Origin: Cladorhizidae sp. MBARI D1340-BT2 | Lineage: Eukaryota; Porifera; Demospongiae; Poecilosclerida; Cladorhizidae | DNA length: 64,000 nucleotides | NCBI GenBank assembly: GCA_028752905.1 | Contig: JAQNBH010000011.1 | Span: 23,454,341-23,518,340 of the forward strand | Direction of reading: 5' to 3' | Shown: positions 1 through 11,511 of the stretch, piece by piece | Numbering within the stretch: position 1 is the stretch's first letter | Layout of the letters: the number at the start of each line of letters is the position of its first letter | The notes under the pieces: generated by a model | The model's input: the letters and a program-made list of their open reading frames with translations, nothing else | What the model was told of the DNA's origin: nothing | Database searches by the model: none | Made by a program: the position numbers and the translations under genes

Positions 1-42
1 TGGTGGGACATGGAGATGTAAGTAAAGGAGACGTGTCGGCAG

Positions 43-285
43 TTGTGGCAGAGACTGGCACTGACATTCAAAACATGGACAAAGGAAACTGCGAGCAAAG
101 AAGAGTTGGAAGACTTGATGATTAAGGAGAAGCTCCTAGACTTGTTGCCCACAGCAGTCCAGAGCTCGGTTAGAACCCAGAACCCTTACACAGCAGCAAA
201 AGCAGTCCGACTGGGTGACGAGTACAGCCTCAACAAGCCCAAGCAGACTGAGCCAAAGGAGTGGAACTCAAACAGACCAGAGTAG
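43..285 (+). pseudogene. Gag fragment, SCAN-like/capsid C-terminal region
   Basis: The open stretch reads as a small helical domain with the pattern LMIKEKLLDLLP, then SSVRTQNPYTAAKAVRL. This is the signature seen in SCAN domains and the related capsid C-terminal domain of Gypsy Gag proteins. It would mediate Gag-Gag contacts. No ATG is needed because it is the interior of a longer Gag that begins outside the window; the open frame starts at a TTG. It is out of frame with the protease downstream (frame 1 against frame 3), so the copy cannot make a continuous polyprotein. Confidence 0.65.
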
Positions 286-354
286 TCCAAGAACACAGGA
301 CCGGGACTATCCTACCGAAGTGATCCAACCACCGGCCAGAGATGCCCAGACTGC

Positions 355-500
355 CCAGCTTTGATCCAGTGAAGAGACCCTGCTATTACTACTATGACAT
401 TGGGCATGTAACAGCCAAGTACCCGAAAAAGTCATGCCTGGTTACCCCTAACCCAAATTTTATAGCCTCTCCAGGGAAGATTAATGGGCAGGAGGTCAGC
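355..500 (+). pseudogene. Degenerate Gag zinc knuckle
   Basis: Read in the same frame as the protease that follows, this stretch gives CYYYYDIGHVTAKYPKK. It has the spacing of a nucleocapsid CCHC knuckle (C-x2-C-x4-H-x4-C), with the second and last cysteines replaced by tyrosine, each a single-base G-to-A change from TGC/TGT. The first Cys, the Gly-His pair and the trailing Pro-Lys-Lys remain. An in-frame TAA at 501-503 separates it from the protease. The changes would abolish zinc binding. Confidence 0.6.
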
Positions 501-506
501 TAACTC

Positions 507-1091
507 TTGGTAGACACTGCCTGCAATATCTCACAGGTGCACTCTAGATGGCTCTCGGAGAATTACGCCAAGCAACGAGCAGTGAAGATTCAGGGACCGA
601 ACCAGAGGACAACCCGATACCCGAGGACGATGATCATCTTGGTTGTCGAGGGAAAGACGATCAAACTACCCATGGCAGTGAAAGCCAATCTCATGTATGA
701 CGCCATCCTAAGAGTGGACATCCCCAATCTGCATACCCTGGTATCCCACACCACACCACGGATAGAGACAACTCCTCGGCTGAGGAAGAAGCTCAAGAGA
801 AAACGGCTGAGACATAAGTACCATAGAGTGATTAATTATGAAATAAGTACCTTTCCTGAGTCAGGAAACAGTGGGTCTAGCCACCCCCCATTAGCCAGTG
901 ATGAGAGTGACCACCAATCTTCATCTCACTCCAACACTGAGGGAGAACCAAGCTATACAGACAACACAGTTGAGAACAAGATGGAGTGGACAGCCGAGCA
1001 GGAACAGACCCCCAGCACAGGACTGGTTGACCTGCCAGACTTCAGTGATGACCTGTTCAAGAAAGCATCTGAGAGGAACAGGGTAGCATAA
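507..1091 (+). pseudogene. Retroviral-type aspartic protease fragment plus linker
   Basis: The frame opens with LVDTACNISQVHSRWL. This is the retropepsin active-site strand with DTA in place of the usual DTG or DSG. About 65 residues later it reads ILRVDIPNL, matching the family's ILG-x-DIP segment, with the Gly changed to Arg. After the roughly 90-residue protease comes an acidic, Ser-rich linker, ending in DFSDDLFKKASERNRVA. In this Gypsy lineage that precedes the integrase zinc-binding region. No reverse transcriptase motif (LDL, YxDD) is seen. Confidence 0.7.
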
Positions 1092-1121
1092 CAGACTGGC
1101 TCGCCAGAGGTATGCCAAGAG

Positions 1122-1500
1122 ATGGGGGCAGTTGCTGTCATTGAAAGGTGGAAACATCAGTTAGTAGAAGCCCAGGAGAGCGACCCCACCATGGAGATCT
1201 GCAGGAGAAGAAGTGCTGTCCCTACCTCACCCTTTTTCTATCAGGATGACATCCTATGGAGTGAATCGCTACCCACAAAACAGACAGAGATGGTGCAGCA
1301 GATTGTACTTTCCGAGGAATACAGTTAGACGGCGCTGTATATGGCACACCTGGTACCATGGGCCGGCCACTTCGGGAGAACCAAGACCATTAACAGACTA
1401 CTGAAAAGGTTCTTCTGGCCAGGCATATGAGGAGAAGTAGCATCTGCAAGAGATGCCAGACCTGCCAGCATGCAGCCAAGGGAATAGTATACGTAAGGCA
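1122..1500 (+). pseudogene. Integrase N-terminal zinc-binding (H2C2) region
   Basis: Between stops and frameshifts one reads AHLVPWAGHFGRTKTINRL then FFWPGI, followed in another frame by CKRCQTCQHAAKG. This is the HHCC zinc-binding domain of Gypsy integrases, which folds the N-terminus and contacts the element ends. The histidines (GHFG motif) and the Cys pair are present, but a TGA after the WPGI motif and a frame change around 1427 break the domain. Upstream, EAQESDPTM resembles the pre-integrase spacer of the same family. Confidence 0.7.
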
Positions 1501-2158
1501 CCCCTCATTACCTTATCTGTTGTTTCACAACCACTGGCAATGGACAATGGACATAGTGAGTTCACTGCTGCAGACAGAGGAGGGCCATAGATATATTCTG
1601 ACCATGTGTGACTATGGGAAACGCTATCTAGAAGCCTTCCGGCTGAAGACCACAACAAGCAGAGATGTTGCAGATGCTCTGGTGGAGATGTTCTCCAGAG
1701 TGGGGTTCCCTGATGAGATTCTCTCTGACACGGGCTCCAACTTCTGCAGCAAACTGATGGAGGAATTCCTACGGATGTTCGGGGTGTGCCACATCAAGAC
1801 TGCAGACTATCATCCAGAGACGGACGGAATGGTAGAGTGCTACAATGCAACCCTAAAGAGTGGACTCCGTAAGTATGTTGAGAGGTTTGAAGGATAGTGG
1901 CACATGAGCATTCCCTACTTACCTTTTGCATTATGTGAACTTCCCCACCAGAGCACAGGGTTCAGCCCATTTGAACTGATGTATGGGAGGAATCCCCGAG
2001 GGCCACTAGACGTGTTGCAGGAACAGTGGAGGCAGCCGACTAAGTGTAAGGAGAGTGTCGTCTCCTTCCTACTTAACACCTACGAGAAGTTGGAGGCAGC
2101 TCGAGACCTGGCCTGCACCACTCAGTTGGGACAAGGACAAAATGAAGATCTAGTATGA
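1427..2158 (+). pseudogene. Integrase catalytic core (DDE, rve family)
   Basis: A nearly continuous core runs from about 1520 to 2150. The three acidic residues are visible: D in WTMDIV, D in ILSDTGSNF, and E in MVECYNATLK after the conserved YHPETDG. Downstream, TGFSPFELMYGRNPRGPLDVL is the usual Gypsy integrase segment after the core. A TAG at about 1896 separates the two open parts. In an active element this enzyme would join element DNA to the host chromosome. Here it is inactivated by the stops and flanking frameshifts even though the catalytic triad survives. Confidence 0.85.
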
Positions 2159-2159
2159 C

Positions 2160-2579
2160 AGGACAGCTCGTGAACGCTGCTTCCAGGTGGATGACCTAGT
2201 CCTGTTTGCCTTCATCATCCAACAATTTGCTGGCCAGGTGCCAAGCACAATATCCTATCTCAGAAAAACTAAGCCATAGTACATATAAGGTCAAAGGCAA
2301 GTAAGGAGAAGCCGAACATTTCACGTGAGTATGTTTGCCAGGTGGGAGTCACCATCAGCGGTCTGTCTTCTCAATGAGACATCCCAACTACCACTGACTG
2401 AGTTCAAGGAGATCACGACCTGGAATGATCAATCTACATGATATCGTTAAGACAGAAGAGGAGATGGTTGCACTTGCTGTAGAGGGGGACAAAGATAATG
2501 TAGATGATGAAGAGAAAGAAGAGTAGTGTGTTCCAGCTGTATCCCATGCCCAGGCTTGCACTGCACTAGAGACAGTGCT
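2160..2579 (+). pseudogene. Integrase C-terminal tail and downstream polyprotein remnant
   Basis: Short in-frame patches continue the polyprotein: VDDLVL-like wording near 2190, LARW near 2230, then FKEITTWN near 2410 and an acidic patch EEEMVALAVEG near 2460. The last two lie after the integrase C-terminal domain, so the polyprotein continued past integrase, as expected if reverse transcriptase followed. The reading is cut off at the inverted repeat, so this cannot be proved here. Confidence 0.45.
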
Positions 2580-2814
2580 AGCATATGTTCAAGAGCAGTA
2601 GCATGGAATTCCAATGACCACAATGATGATGCTGAACAGTCTCTTGCTTGAAACTGAAAAAATAAGATCGATAAATCAAAAGAAACAAAAGTTAGAGACA
2701 AAGCTTCAGACTCTAATACTTGTAATTAAGTTATTCACAATGTTGTTTAGATGCTGTCGTAATAATTGTACATGTGTTGTGGTTATTGTGGTAACTTAAT
2801 GAACATTTTGTGCA

Positions 2815-2900
2815 ACTTCAGTTATCTGAACATTTAATTATCCGAACACCCTCCCTCCGGTCCTAACATGTTCGGATAACTGACTTCCTACTGTATAGAG
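2815..2900. mobile_element. pogo/Tigger-like terminal repeat remnant
   Basis: AGTTATCTGAACATTTAA, then TTATCCGAACA, a G/C-rich spacer and TGTTCGGATAACTGAC followed by CTACTGTA. The CAGT start with TTATCCGAACA blocks resembles the ends of pogo-type Tc1/mariner elements. No transposase is present, so it is at most an end fragment or tiny MITE. A mirrored copy is at about 5600-5690 in the other arm. Confidence 0.45.
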
Positions 2901-3200
2901 TAATTAGGATGACAAAGGTGTTGATTGTTGGCTGCAAGCGCCTCAGCTCAGTGGTGGTTCTGACTATGTAGACGTATTTTGTGAGGTCTTATCTAACTTC
3001 AATGACTCGCTAAGCATTCAGCGACTGACCATGCTAACATTTGGTGGTAGCGGACCGAACCTATTGGCCCGTATCTTTCCTTCGCTTGTTTTGATTGTAA
3101 TTGTTACTTTAGTTAACTCTACCACTCAACAGAATGGAAGGAATTAGCTGACCGCAACACTCTGCTAGGCCACCATCATGTTGTGAACTGGTCTTAAATC

Positions 3201-3420
3201 ATGCTAATATATAAACATGGAGACAAATCCAGTGTCAGGAACCATGGTCTAATCTCTTTGCTTAGCTGTGTTCCAATAGGCCCAAAAGGATCATTCTCAA
3301 AAACAGCATTGCAATTACTATTTGGCAAATTTGGTTTCTTGAAAAACCTTTCTACAATGCAACAGTTCCTTCATTGCATCCATTTCTTGCTGATTATCTA
3401 TCACTTGCTAATTGCTCACA
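3201..3420 (+). pseudogene. Non-LTR (LINE) reverse transcriptase fragment
   Basis: IYKHGDKSSVRNHGLISLLSC followed after a short gap by FGFLKNLSTMQQFLH is the fingers region of a LINE-type reverse transcriptase (patterns Y-R-P-I-S-L-L and GFL-x-x-x-S-T). The usual RPIS is changed to GLIS, a segment between is missing, and the catalytic YxDD part is absent. It is a fossil fragment. A mirrored copy lies on the minus strand at 5080-5300. Confidence 0.65.
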
Positions 3421-3639
3421 TATCTGGTTGCCCTAATGGTAGACAGTTAGGTTTAATTAGACATTTGTAATCTGATGTCTGGTCATTTAGTGTAAATTAA
3501 TTAATTAATTTTGTCAAGGCATATAAGTTGAAAGGAGATCACGATTCTCTCAAACAAACTCTGTGTGAAAATTTCTCTGCTATTGCTTTGGGATCATTCT
3601 CGTTCAGAGTTGGAAACTTCTGGCTTTACCTATACCATC

Positions 3640-4012
3640 GAAGACGTGGTTCAGAGAATTGTCCTTCAGTTGACTTAATAATCAATGATACTTTATCTGC
3701 CTTTGATAAGCTTGACTCCTCTGAACAAATTCCACCAATTTACTGTGAAGCTATAGAGCTGCTGAAGCTCCCTCCATGGCTACTGATTTACATGCAGCCA
3801 CTGTACAAGAATCAAACTTGTGTATTAGGGACTTGCAATCCAGTATGGAGGTTACTAACAATCAAGTTAGAGACATGCAAGTTAATCTCAGCAAACTTAC
3901 ATCCATTCTGTCAACTCAGACTTCTAGTCTTAGAGACTTGAAGGATTCAATTAATAGTCGTGTTCAGGAAATTTCTATTTCATTGAGTGATAAGATCTTC
4001 CTCTCTGAATAA
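3640..4012 (+). pseudogene. ORF1-like coiled-coil fragment of a non-LTR element
   Basis: Two overlapping frames give DTLSAFDKLDSSEQIPPI then, after a frameshift near 3775, a heptad-rich stretch rich in Leu, Ser, Asn and Gln (LCIRDLQSSMEVTNNQV and following). This resembles the coiled coil of LINE ORF1 proteins, which trimerise and bind RNA. In this arm the RT fragment lies upstream of the ORF1 fragment, the reverse of the normal LINE order, so the pieces were rearranged. A mirrored copy is on the minus strand at 4489-4870. Confidence 0.45.
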
Positions 4013-4093
4013 CTTGTCTTCTGATCCTACATCTATTAAGGATCAAGTTTCTTCTTCTACAGTTGCTGTTCCATCACATCAATCAATAAATCA

Positions 4094-4407
4094 ATAATGT
4101 TTGCCCAAGACCTGACCTTGTGAAGTTTTGTACAGTGTGGGATAAAAGATTAATCTTAATCTCCAAACAGAAACTCAAAGGGTTCAAGTTAAGTACAATC
4201 TTTGTTCGCCCAGATCTTTCACCAGATCTTTCACCACAAGAAAGAGCAGCAAGGAGACATTATCATCGCCATCACTACGATGAACATGCTTGCCTAGCCT
4301 AAATAAATCCTTACCATCGAGTTAAACACAAATCTCATCAACCAAGCGACGAGTGTCCAGAAGGTTATGGAATTCCCAAAAATATGACATTGGCACTTCT
4401 ATATACC
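4094..4407 (+). other. Loop (spacer) of the inverted repeat, with ORF1-like tail
   Basis: This 314 bp sequence separates the two arms. On the plus strand it reads KLSTIFVRPDLSPDLSPQERAARRHY in pieces, with RPDLSP duplicated. The FVRPDLSPQER pattern is typical of the C-terminal part of ORF1 or coiled-coil proteins of invertebrate non-LTR elements. It continues the ORF1-like fragment of the left arm, which suggests the left arm is the original and the right arm the inverted copy. Confidence 0.5.
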
Positions 4408-5921
4408 TGATTTATTGATTGATGTGATGGAGCAGCAACTGTAGAAGAAGAAACTTGATCCTTAATAGATGTAAGATCAGAAGACAAGTTATTCAGAGAG
4501 GAAGATTTTATCACTCAAAGAAATAGAAATTTCCTGAACACGACTATTAATTGAATCCTTCAAGTCTCTAAGACTAGAAGTCTGAGTTGACAGAATGGAT
4601 GTAAGTTTGCTGAGATTAACTTGCATGTCTCTAACTTGATTGTTAGTAACCTCCATACTGGATTGCAAGTCCCTAATACACAAGTTTGATTCTTGTACAG
4701 TGGCTGCATGTAAATCAGTAGCCATGGAGGGAGCTTCAGCAGCTCTATAGCTTCACAGTAAATTGGTGGAATTTGTTCAGAGGAGTCAAGCTTATCAAAG
4801 GCAGATAAAGTATCATTGATTATTAAGTCAACTGAAGGACAATTCTCTGAACCACGTCTTCGATGGTATAGGTAAAGCCAGAAGTTTCCAACTCTGAACG
4901 AGAATGATCCCAAAGCAATAGCAGAGAAATTTTCACACAGAGTTTGTTTGAGAGAATCGTGATCTCCTTTCAACTTATATGCCTTGACAAAATTAATTAA
5001 TTAATTTACACTAAATGACCAGACATCAGATTACAAATGTCTAATTAAACCTAACTCTCTACCATTAGGGCAACCAGATATGTGAGCAATTAGCAAGTGA
5101 TAGATAATCAGCAAGAAATGGATGCAATGAAGGAACTGTTGCATTGTAGAAAGGTTTTTCAAGAAACCAAATTTGCCAAATAGTAATTGCAATGCTGTTT
5201 TTGAGAATGATCCTTTTGGGCCTATTGGAACACAGCTAAGCAAAGAGATTAGACCATGGTTCCTGACACTGGATTTGTCTCCATGTTTATATATTAGCAT
5301 GATTTAAGACCAGTTCACAACATGATGGTGGCCTAGCAGAGTGTTGCGGTCAGCTAATTCCTTCCATTCTGTTGAGTGGTAGAGTTAACTAAAGTAACAA
5401 TTACAATCAAAACAAGCGAAGGAAAGATACGGGCCAATAGGTTCGGTCCGCTACCACCAAATGTTAGCATGGTCAGTCGCTGAATGCTTAGCGAGTCATT
5501 GAAGTTAGATAAGACCTCACAAAATACGTCTACATAGTCAGAACCACCACTGAGCTGAGGCGCTTGCAGCCAACAATCAACACCTTTGTCATCCTAATTA
5601 CTCTATACAGTAGGAAGTCAGTTATCCGAACATGTTAGGACCGGAGGGAGGGTGTTCGGATAACTTAAATGTTCAGATAACTGAAGTTGCACAAAATGTT
5701 CATTAAGTTACCACAATAACCACAACACATGTACAATTATTACGACAGCATCTAAACAACATTGTGAATAACTTAATTACAAGTATTAGAGTCTGAAGCT
5801 TTGTCTCTAACTTTTGTTTCTTTTGATTTATCGATCTTATTTTTTCAGTTTCAAGCAAGAGACTGTTCAGCATCATAATTGTGGTCATTGCAATTCCATG
5901 CTACTGCTCTTGAACATATGC
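4408..5921 (-). repeat. Right arm of 1.5 kb inverted repeat
   Basis: This is the reverse complement of 2581-4093 at near identity, 1514 bp long. The outer edge (CATATGC) abuts the first unit of the 24 bp minisatellite directly. It carries mirrored copies of the same debris: the ORF1-like fragment at 4489-4870, the reverse transcriptase fragment at 5080-5300 and the pogo-like end at 5610-5690. Confidence 0.95.
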
Positions 5922-6131
5922 ACTCTGGTTTGCATCGAACCATGAACTCAGGTGTGCATTAAGCTATGAACAATGGAATGCAGCAAGCTATGAACTCTGG
6001 TGTCTATCAAGGTATGTATGAACTCTGATGTGCATCAAGCCATGAACTCGGGTGTGTATCAAGCTATTAACTCTAGTGTGTAGCAAGGCATGAACTCTGG
6101 TGTGTATGAGTCATGAATTCTGTATCAAGCC

Positions 6132-8441
6132 ATGAACTCTGGTGGCTCGAGCCATGAACTCTGGTATGTTTCAAGCCATGAACTCTGGTGTGCATCAAGC
6201 CATGAACTTTTGTTTGCATCGAGCCATGAACTCTGGTGTGTATCAAGCCATGAACACTGGTGTGCATCAAGCCATGAACTCTGGTGTGCATCAATCCATG
6301 AACTCTGGTATGCATCAAGCCATGAACTCTGGTGCTATGAACTCTGGTGTACATCAAGAGATGAATTCTGGTGTGTTGCCTTCATGAAGTCTATAACTAG
6401 CCATGAACTATAAATGTCTCAAGCCATGAACTCTGGTGTACATCAAGCCATTAACTCTGGTGTGCATCAAGCCATGAACTTTGGTGTGCATCGAGCTAAG
6501 AACGATGATGTGCATGAAGCCATGAACTCTGGTGTAGTTCAAGCCATGAACTCTGGTGTGCATCAAGCCATGAACTCTGGTTTGCATCAAGCCATGAACT
6601 CTGGTGTGCATCAAGCCTTAAATTTTGGTGTGCATCAAGCTATGAACACTGTTGTGTAGCAAGACATGAACTCTGGTGTGTAGCAGTCATGAACTCTCTA
6701 TCAAGCCATGAAGTGAGGCGTCTAAAGCCATGAACTCTGGTGTGTTTCAAGCCATGAACTCTGGTGTGCTTCAAGCCATGAACACTGGTGTGTATCAAGC
6801 TATTAACTCTGGTGAGCATCAAGTCATAAACTCTGGTGTGCAACAGGCCATGAACTCTGGTGTGCATCAAGCCATGAACTCTGGTATGTAGTAAGGCATG
6901 AACTCTGGCGTGCATCAAGCCAGTAACTCTGGTGTGTATCAAGCTAAGAATTCTGGTCTGTAGCAAGACATGAACTCTGGTGTGTAGCAGTCATGAACTC
7001 TGTATCAAGCTATGAACTCTGCTGTGTAGCAACCCTTGAACACTGGTATGTTAAGTCTTGAACTCTGGTGTGCAACAAGTCATGATCTCTGGTGTGCATC
7101 AAACCATGAACTCAGGTGTGCATCAAGCTATGAACACTGGCATGCAGCAAGCTATGAACTCTGATGTGTATCAAGCTATGTATGGACTATGATGTGTAGC
7201 AAGACATGAACTCTGGTGTATATCAGTCATTAACTCTGTATCAAGCCATGAACACTGGTGTCTTAAGCCATGAACTCTCGAGTGTGTCAAGCCATGAACT
7301 CTGGTGTGCATCAAGCCATGAACTCTGGTGTGCATCAAGCCATGAACTCTGGTCTGTATCAAGCTATATGAACTCTGGTGTGTAGCAAAACATGAATTCT
7401 AGTGTGTATCAAGCTATGAACTCCAGTCTCTATCAAGCTATATGAATTCTGGTGTGTAGCAGGACATGAACTCTGGTGTGCATCAAGCCATGAACTCTGG
7501 CGGGTTTCAAGCTATGAACTCTGGTCTGTATCAAGCTATCAACTCGGGTGTGTAGCAAGTTATGTGGTGTAGCAGTCATGAACTCTGTATCAAGCCAAGA
7601 AGTCTAGTATCTCAAGTCATGAACTCTGGTGTGTTTCAAGCCATGAACTCTGGTGTGCATCAAGCCATGAACTCTGGTGTGAAGCAAGCCAAGAACTCCG
7701 GTGTGCATCAAGCCATGAAATCTGGTGTGAAGCAAGCCATGAACTCTGGCGTGTATCAAGCAATGAATTCTTGTCTGTAGCAACACATGAACTCTGGTGT
7801 GTAGCAGTTATGAACTCCGTATCAGGCAATGAAATCTCATGTGCAGCAAGCCTTGAACACTGGTGTGTCAACCATGTACTCTGGTGTGCCCCAAGCTATG
7901 AACTCTGGTTTGCATCAAGCCATGAACTCTGGTGTGCAACAAGCCATTAACTCAGGTTTGCATCGAACCATGAACTCAGGTGTGCATTAAGCTATGAACA
8001 AAGGAATGAAGCAAGCTATGAACTCTGGTGTCTATCAAGCTATGTATGAACTCTGATGTGCATCAAGCCATGAACTCTGGTGTGTATCAAGCTATTAACT
8101 CTAGTGTGTAGCAAGGCATGAACTCTGGTGTGTATGAGTCATGAATTCTGTATCAAGCCATGAACTCTGGTGGCTCGAGCCATGAACTCTGGTATGTGTC
8201 AAGCCATGAACTCTGGTGTGCATCAAGCCATGAACTTTTGTTTGCATCGAGCCATGAACTCTGGTGTGTATCAAGCCATGAACAGTGGTCTGCATCAAGC
8301 CATGAACTCTGGTGTGCATCAATCCATGAACTCTGGTATGCATCAAGCCATGAACTCTGGTGCCATGAACTCTGGTGTACATCAAGAGATGAATTCTGGT
8401 GTGTTGCCTTCATGAAGTCTATAACTAGCCATGAACTATAA
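6132..8441 (+). repeat. Higher-order repeat, offset 2028 bp
   Basis: The block at 6132-6413 recurs at 8160-8441 with the same succession of variant units, including the GGTGGCTCGAGCC variant and the out-of-phase TGTTGCCTTCATGAAGTCTA break. The match continues at 6414 and 8442. The offset is 2028 bp. Related blocks at about 7171-8360 recur near 17122-18365, an offset of roughly 9.95-10.04 kb. Confidence 0.85.
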
Positions 8442-11400
8442 ATGTCTCAAGCCATGAACTCTGGTGTACATCAAGCCATTAATTCTGGTGTGCATCAAGC
8501 TATGAACTTTGGTGTGCAACGAGCTAAGAACGATGATGTGCATGAAGCCATGAACTCTGGTGTAGTTCAAGCCATGAACTCTGATGTGCATCAAGCCATG
8601 AACTCTGGTGTGTATCAAGCTATTAACTCTAGTGTGTAGCAAGGCATGAAATCTGGTGTGTACGAGTCATGAATTCTGTATCAAGCCATGAACTCTGGTG
8701 TGCATCAAGCCATGAACACTGGTGTGCATCAAGCCATGAACTCTGGTATGCATCAAGCCATGAACTCTAGTGTACATCAAGCCATGAACACTGGTGTGCA
8801 TCAACCCATGAACTCTGGTGTGCATCAAGCCATGAACTCTAGTGTGCATCAAGCCTTGAACTGTGGTGTGTAGTAAGCCATGAACACTGGTGTGCATCAA
8901 GACATGAACTTTAGTTTGCATTGAGCAATGAACTCTGGTGTGCATCAAGTCATGAACTCTGGTTTGCATCAAGCCATGAACTCTTGTGTGTGTCAAGCCA
9001 TGAACTCTGGCTTGCATCAATCCATGAACTTTGGTATGCATCAAGCTATGAACTGTGATGGGTATCAAGCTATGAACTCTGGTGTGTAGCAAGCTATGAA
9101 CATTGGTGTGTGTCAAGCCATGAACTCTGGTTTGCATCAAGTCATGAACTCTGGTATGCAGCAAGCCATGAACTATGGTGTGTATCAAGCTATATGAACT
9201 CTGGTGTGTAGCAAAACATGAATTCTGCTGTGTATCAATCAAGCTATGAACTCCAGTCTATATCAAGCTGTATAAATTCTGTTGTGTAGCAAAACATGAA
9301 CTCTTATGTGCATCAAGCCAAGAACTCTGGCGGGTATGAAGATATTCTAGTCTGTATCAAGCTATGAACTCGTGTGTGTATAAAGTTATGAGGTCTGGTG
9401 TGTATCAAGCTATGAACTCTGGGGTGTAGAAAGACATGAACTCTGGCGTACAGCAAGCCATGAACTCTGGTGTGCATCAAGCCATGAAATCTGGTGTGTA
9501 TGAAGCTATGAACTCTGATGTGCAGCAAGACATGAACTCTGGTGTGTAGCAGTCATGAACTCTGTAACTAGCCATGAACTATAGGTGTCTCAAGCCATCA
9601 ACTCTGGTGTACATCAAGCCATGAACTCTGGTGTGCATCAAGCCATGAACTTTGGTGTGCATAGAGCCATGAACTATGGTGTGCATGAAGCCATGAACTC
9701 TGGTGTACATCAAGCCATGAACTCTGGTTTGCATCAAGCCATGAACTCTGGTGTGCATCAAGCCATGAACTCTGGTGTGCATCAAGAGATGAATTCTGGT
9801 GTGTTGCCTTCATGAAGTCTATAACTAGCCATGAACTATAAATGTCTCAAGCCATGAACTCTGGTGTACAACAAGCCATGAACTCTGATGTGCATCAAGC
9901 CATGAACTTTGGTGTGCATCGAGCTAAGAACGATGATGTGCATGAAGCCATGAACTCTGGTGTAGTTCAAGCCATGAACTCTGGTGTGCATCAAGCCATG
10001 AACTCTGGTTTGCATCAATCCATGAACTCTGGTATGCATCAAGCCATGAACTCTGGTGCCATGAACTCTGGTGTACATCAAGAGATGAATTCTGGTGTGT
10101 TGCCTTCATGAAGTCTATAACTAGCCATGAACTATAAATGTCTCAAGCCATGAACTCTGGTGTACATCAAGCCATTAATTCTGGTGTGCATCAAGCTATG
10201 AACTTTGGTGTGCAACGAGCTAAGAACGATGATGTGCATGAAGCCATGAACTCTGGTGTAGTTCAAGCCATGAACTCTGATGTGCATCAAGCCATGAACT
10301 CTGGTGTGTATCAAGCTATTAACTCTAGTGTGTAGCAAGGCATGAACTCTGGTGTGTACGAGTCATGAATTCTGTATCAAGCCATGAACTCTGGTGTGCA
10401 TCAAGCCATGAATACTGGTGTGCATCAAGCCATGAACTCTGGTATGCATCAAGCCATGAACTCTAGTGTACATCAAGCCATGAACACTGGTGTGCATCAA
10501 CCCATGAACTCTGGTGTGCATCAAGCCATGAACTCTAGTGTGCATCAAGCCTTGAACTGTGGTGTGTAGTAAGCCATGAACACTGGTGTGCATCAAGACA
10601 TGTACTTTAGTTTGCATTGAGCAATGAACTCTGGTGTGCATCAAGCCATGAACTCTGGTTTGCATCAAGCCATGAACTCTTGTGTGTATCAAGCCATGAA
10701 CTCTGGCTTGCATCAATCCATGAACTTTGGTATGCATCAAGCCATGAACTGTGATGGGTATCAAGCTATGAACTCTGGTGTGTAGCAAGCTATGAACATT
10801 GGTGTGTGTCAAGCCATGAACTCTGGTTTGCATCAAGTCATGAACTCTGGTATGCAGCAAGCCATGAACTATGGTGTGTATCAAGCTATATGAACTCTGA
10901 TGTGTAGCAAAACATGAATTCTGCTGTGTATCAATCAAGCTATGAACTCCAGTCTATATCAAGCTGTATAAATTCTGTTGTGTAGCAAAACATGAACTCT
11001 TATGTGCATCAAGCCAAGAACTCTGGCGGGTATGAAGATATTCTAGTCTGTATCAAGCTATGAACTCGTGTGTGTATAAAGTTATGAGGTCTGGTGTGTA
11101 TCAAGCTATGAACTCTGGGGTGTAGAAAGACATGAACTCTGGCGTACAGCAAGCCATGAACTCTGGTGTGCATCAAGCCATGAAATCTGGTGTGTATGAA
11201 GCTATGAACTCTGATGTGCAGCAAGACATGAACTCTGTTGTGTAGCAGTCATGAACTCTGTAACTAGCCATGAACTATAGGTGTCTCAAGCCATCAACTC
11301 TGGTGTACATCAAGCCATGAACTCTGGTGTGCATCAAGCCATGAACTTTGGTGTGCATAGAGCCATGAACTATGGTGTGCATGAAGCCATGAACTCTGGT

Positions 11401-11511
11401 GTACATCAAGCCATGAACTCTGGTTTGCATCAAGCCATGAACTCTGGTGTGCATCAAGCCATGAACTCTGGTGTGCATCAAGAGATGAATTCTGGTGTGT
11501 TGCCTTCATGA
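8442..11511 (+). repeat. Higher-order repeat, two copies, period 1696 bp
   Basis: Positions 8442, 8667, 9313 and 9585 recur at 10138, 10363, 11009 and 11281, each exactly 1696 bp later, with nearly identical unit order. The first copy is 8442-9815 and the second 10138-11511; between them, 9842-10111 is a further variant of the block at 8160-8441. 1696 is not a multiple of 24, so the copied block includes units with indels. Confidence 0.9.

Larger units (their letters stand above)
1..2579 (+). mobile_element. Ty3/Gypsy-like retrotransposon, truncated (Gypsy-1)
   Basis: Recognisable pieces lie in the order Gag (SCAN-like), zinc knuckle, aspartic protease, integrase zinc-binding domain, integrase core. 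No reverse transcriptase or RNase H lies between protease and integrase; the gap there is only about 0.35 kb of linker. The element starts before the window and stops where the inverted repeat begins at about 2581. Several frameshifts and stops (for example TAA at 501) make it a dead copy. The protease-integrase adjacency fits the Gmr1-type Gypsy order, in which reverse transcriptase follows integrase, but a simple deletion is possible. No LTR is visible. Confidence 0.85.
2581..4093 (+). repeat. Left arm of 1.5 kb inverted repeat
   Basis: This 1513 bp segment is repeated in inverted orientation at 4408-5921 with only scattered differences, for example a 1 bp insertion near the GTTATCCGAACA motif and one changed codon near 3447. 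The outer edge is at GCATATGTTC and the inner edge at AATAAATCA. The arm contains, in order, a pogo-like end, a reverse transcriptase fragment of a non-LTR element and an ORF1-like fragment. Confidence 0.95.

Noticed and set aside
3528..3941. Independent 137-codon gene in the inverted repeat
   Set aside because: It overlaps the ORF1-like fragment in another frame and is mirrored exactly in the other arm; better explained as non-LTR debris.
8667..9242. 191-codon minus-strand open frame with HTRVHGLM repeats (and similar frames elsewhere in the array, up to 236 codons at 20406-21116)
   Set aside because: Open frames follow automatically from a 24 bp unit lacking stops in four frames; the same DNA is open on both strands and frames end at variant units.
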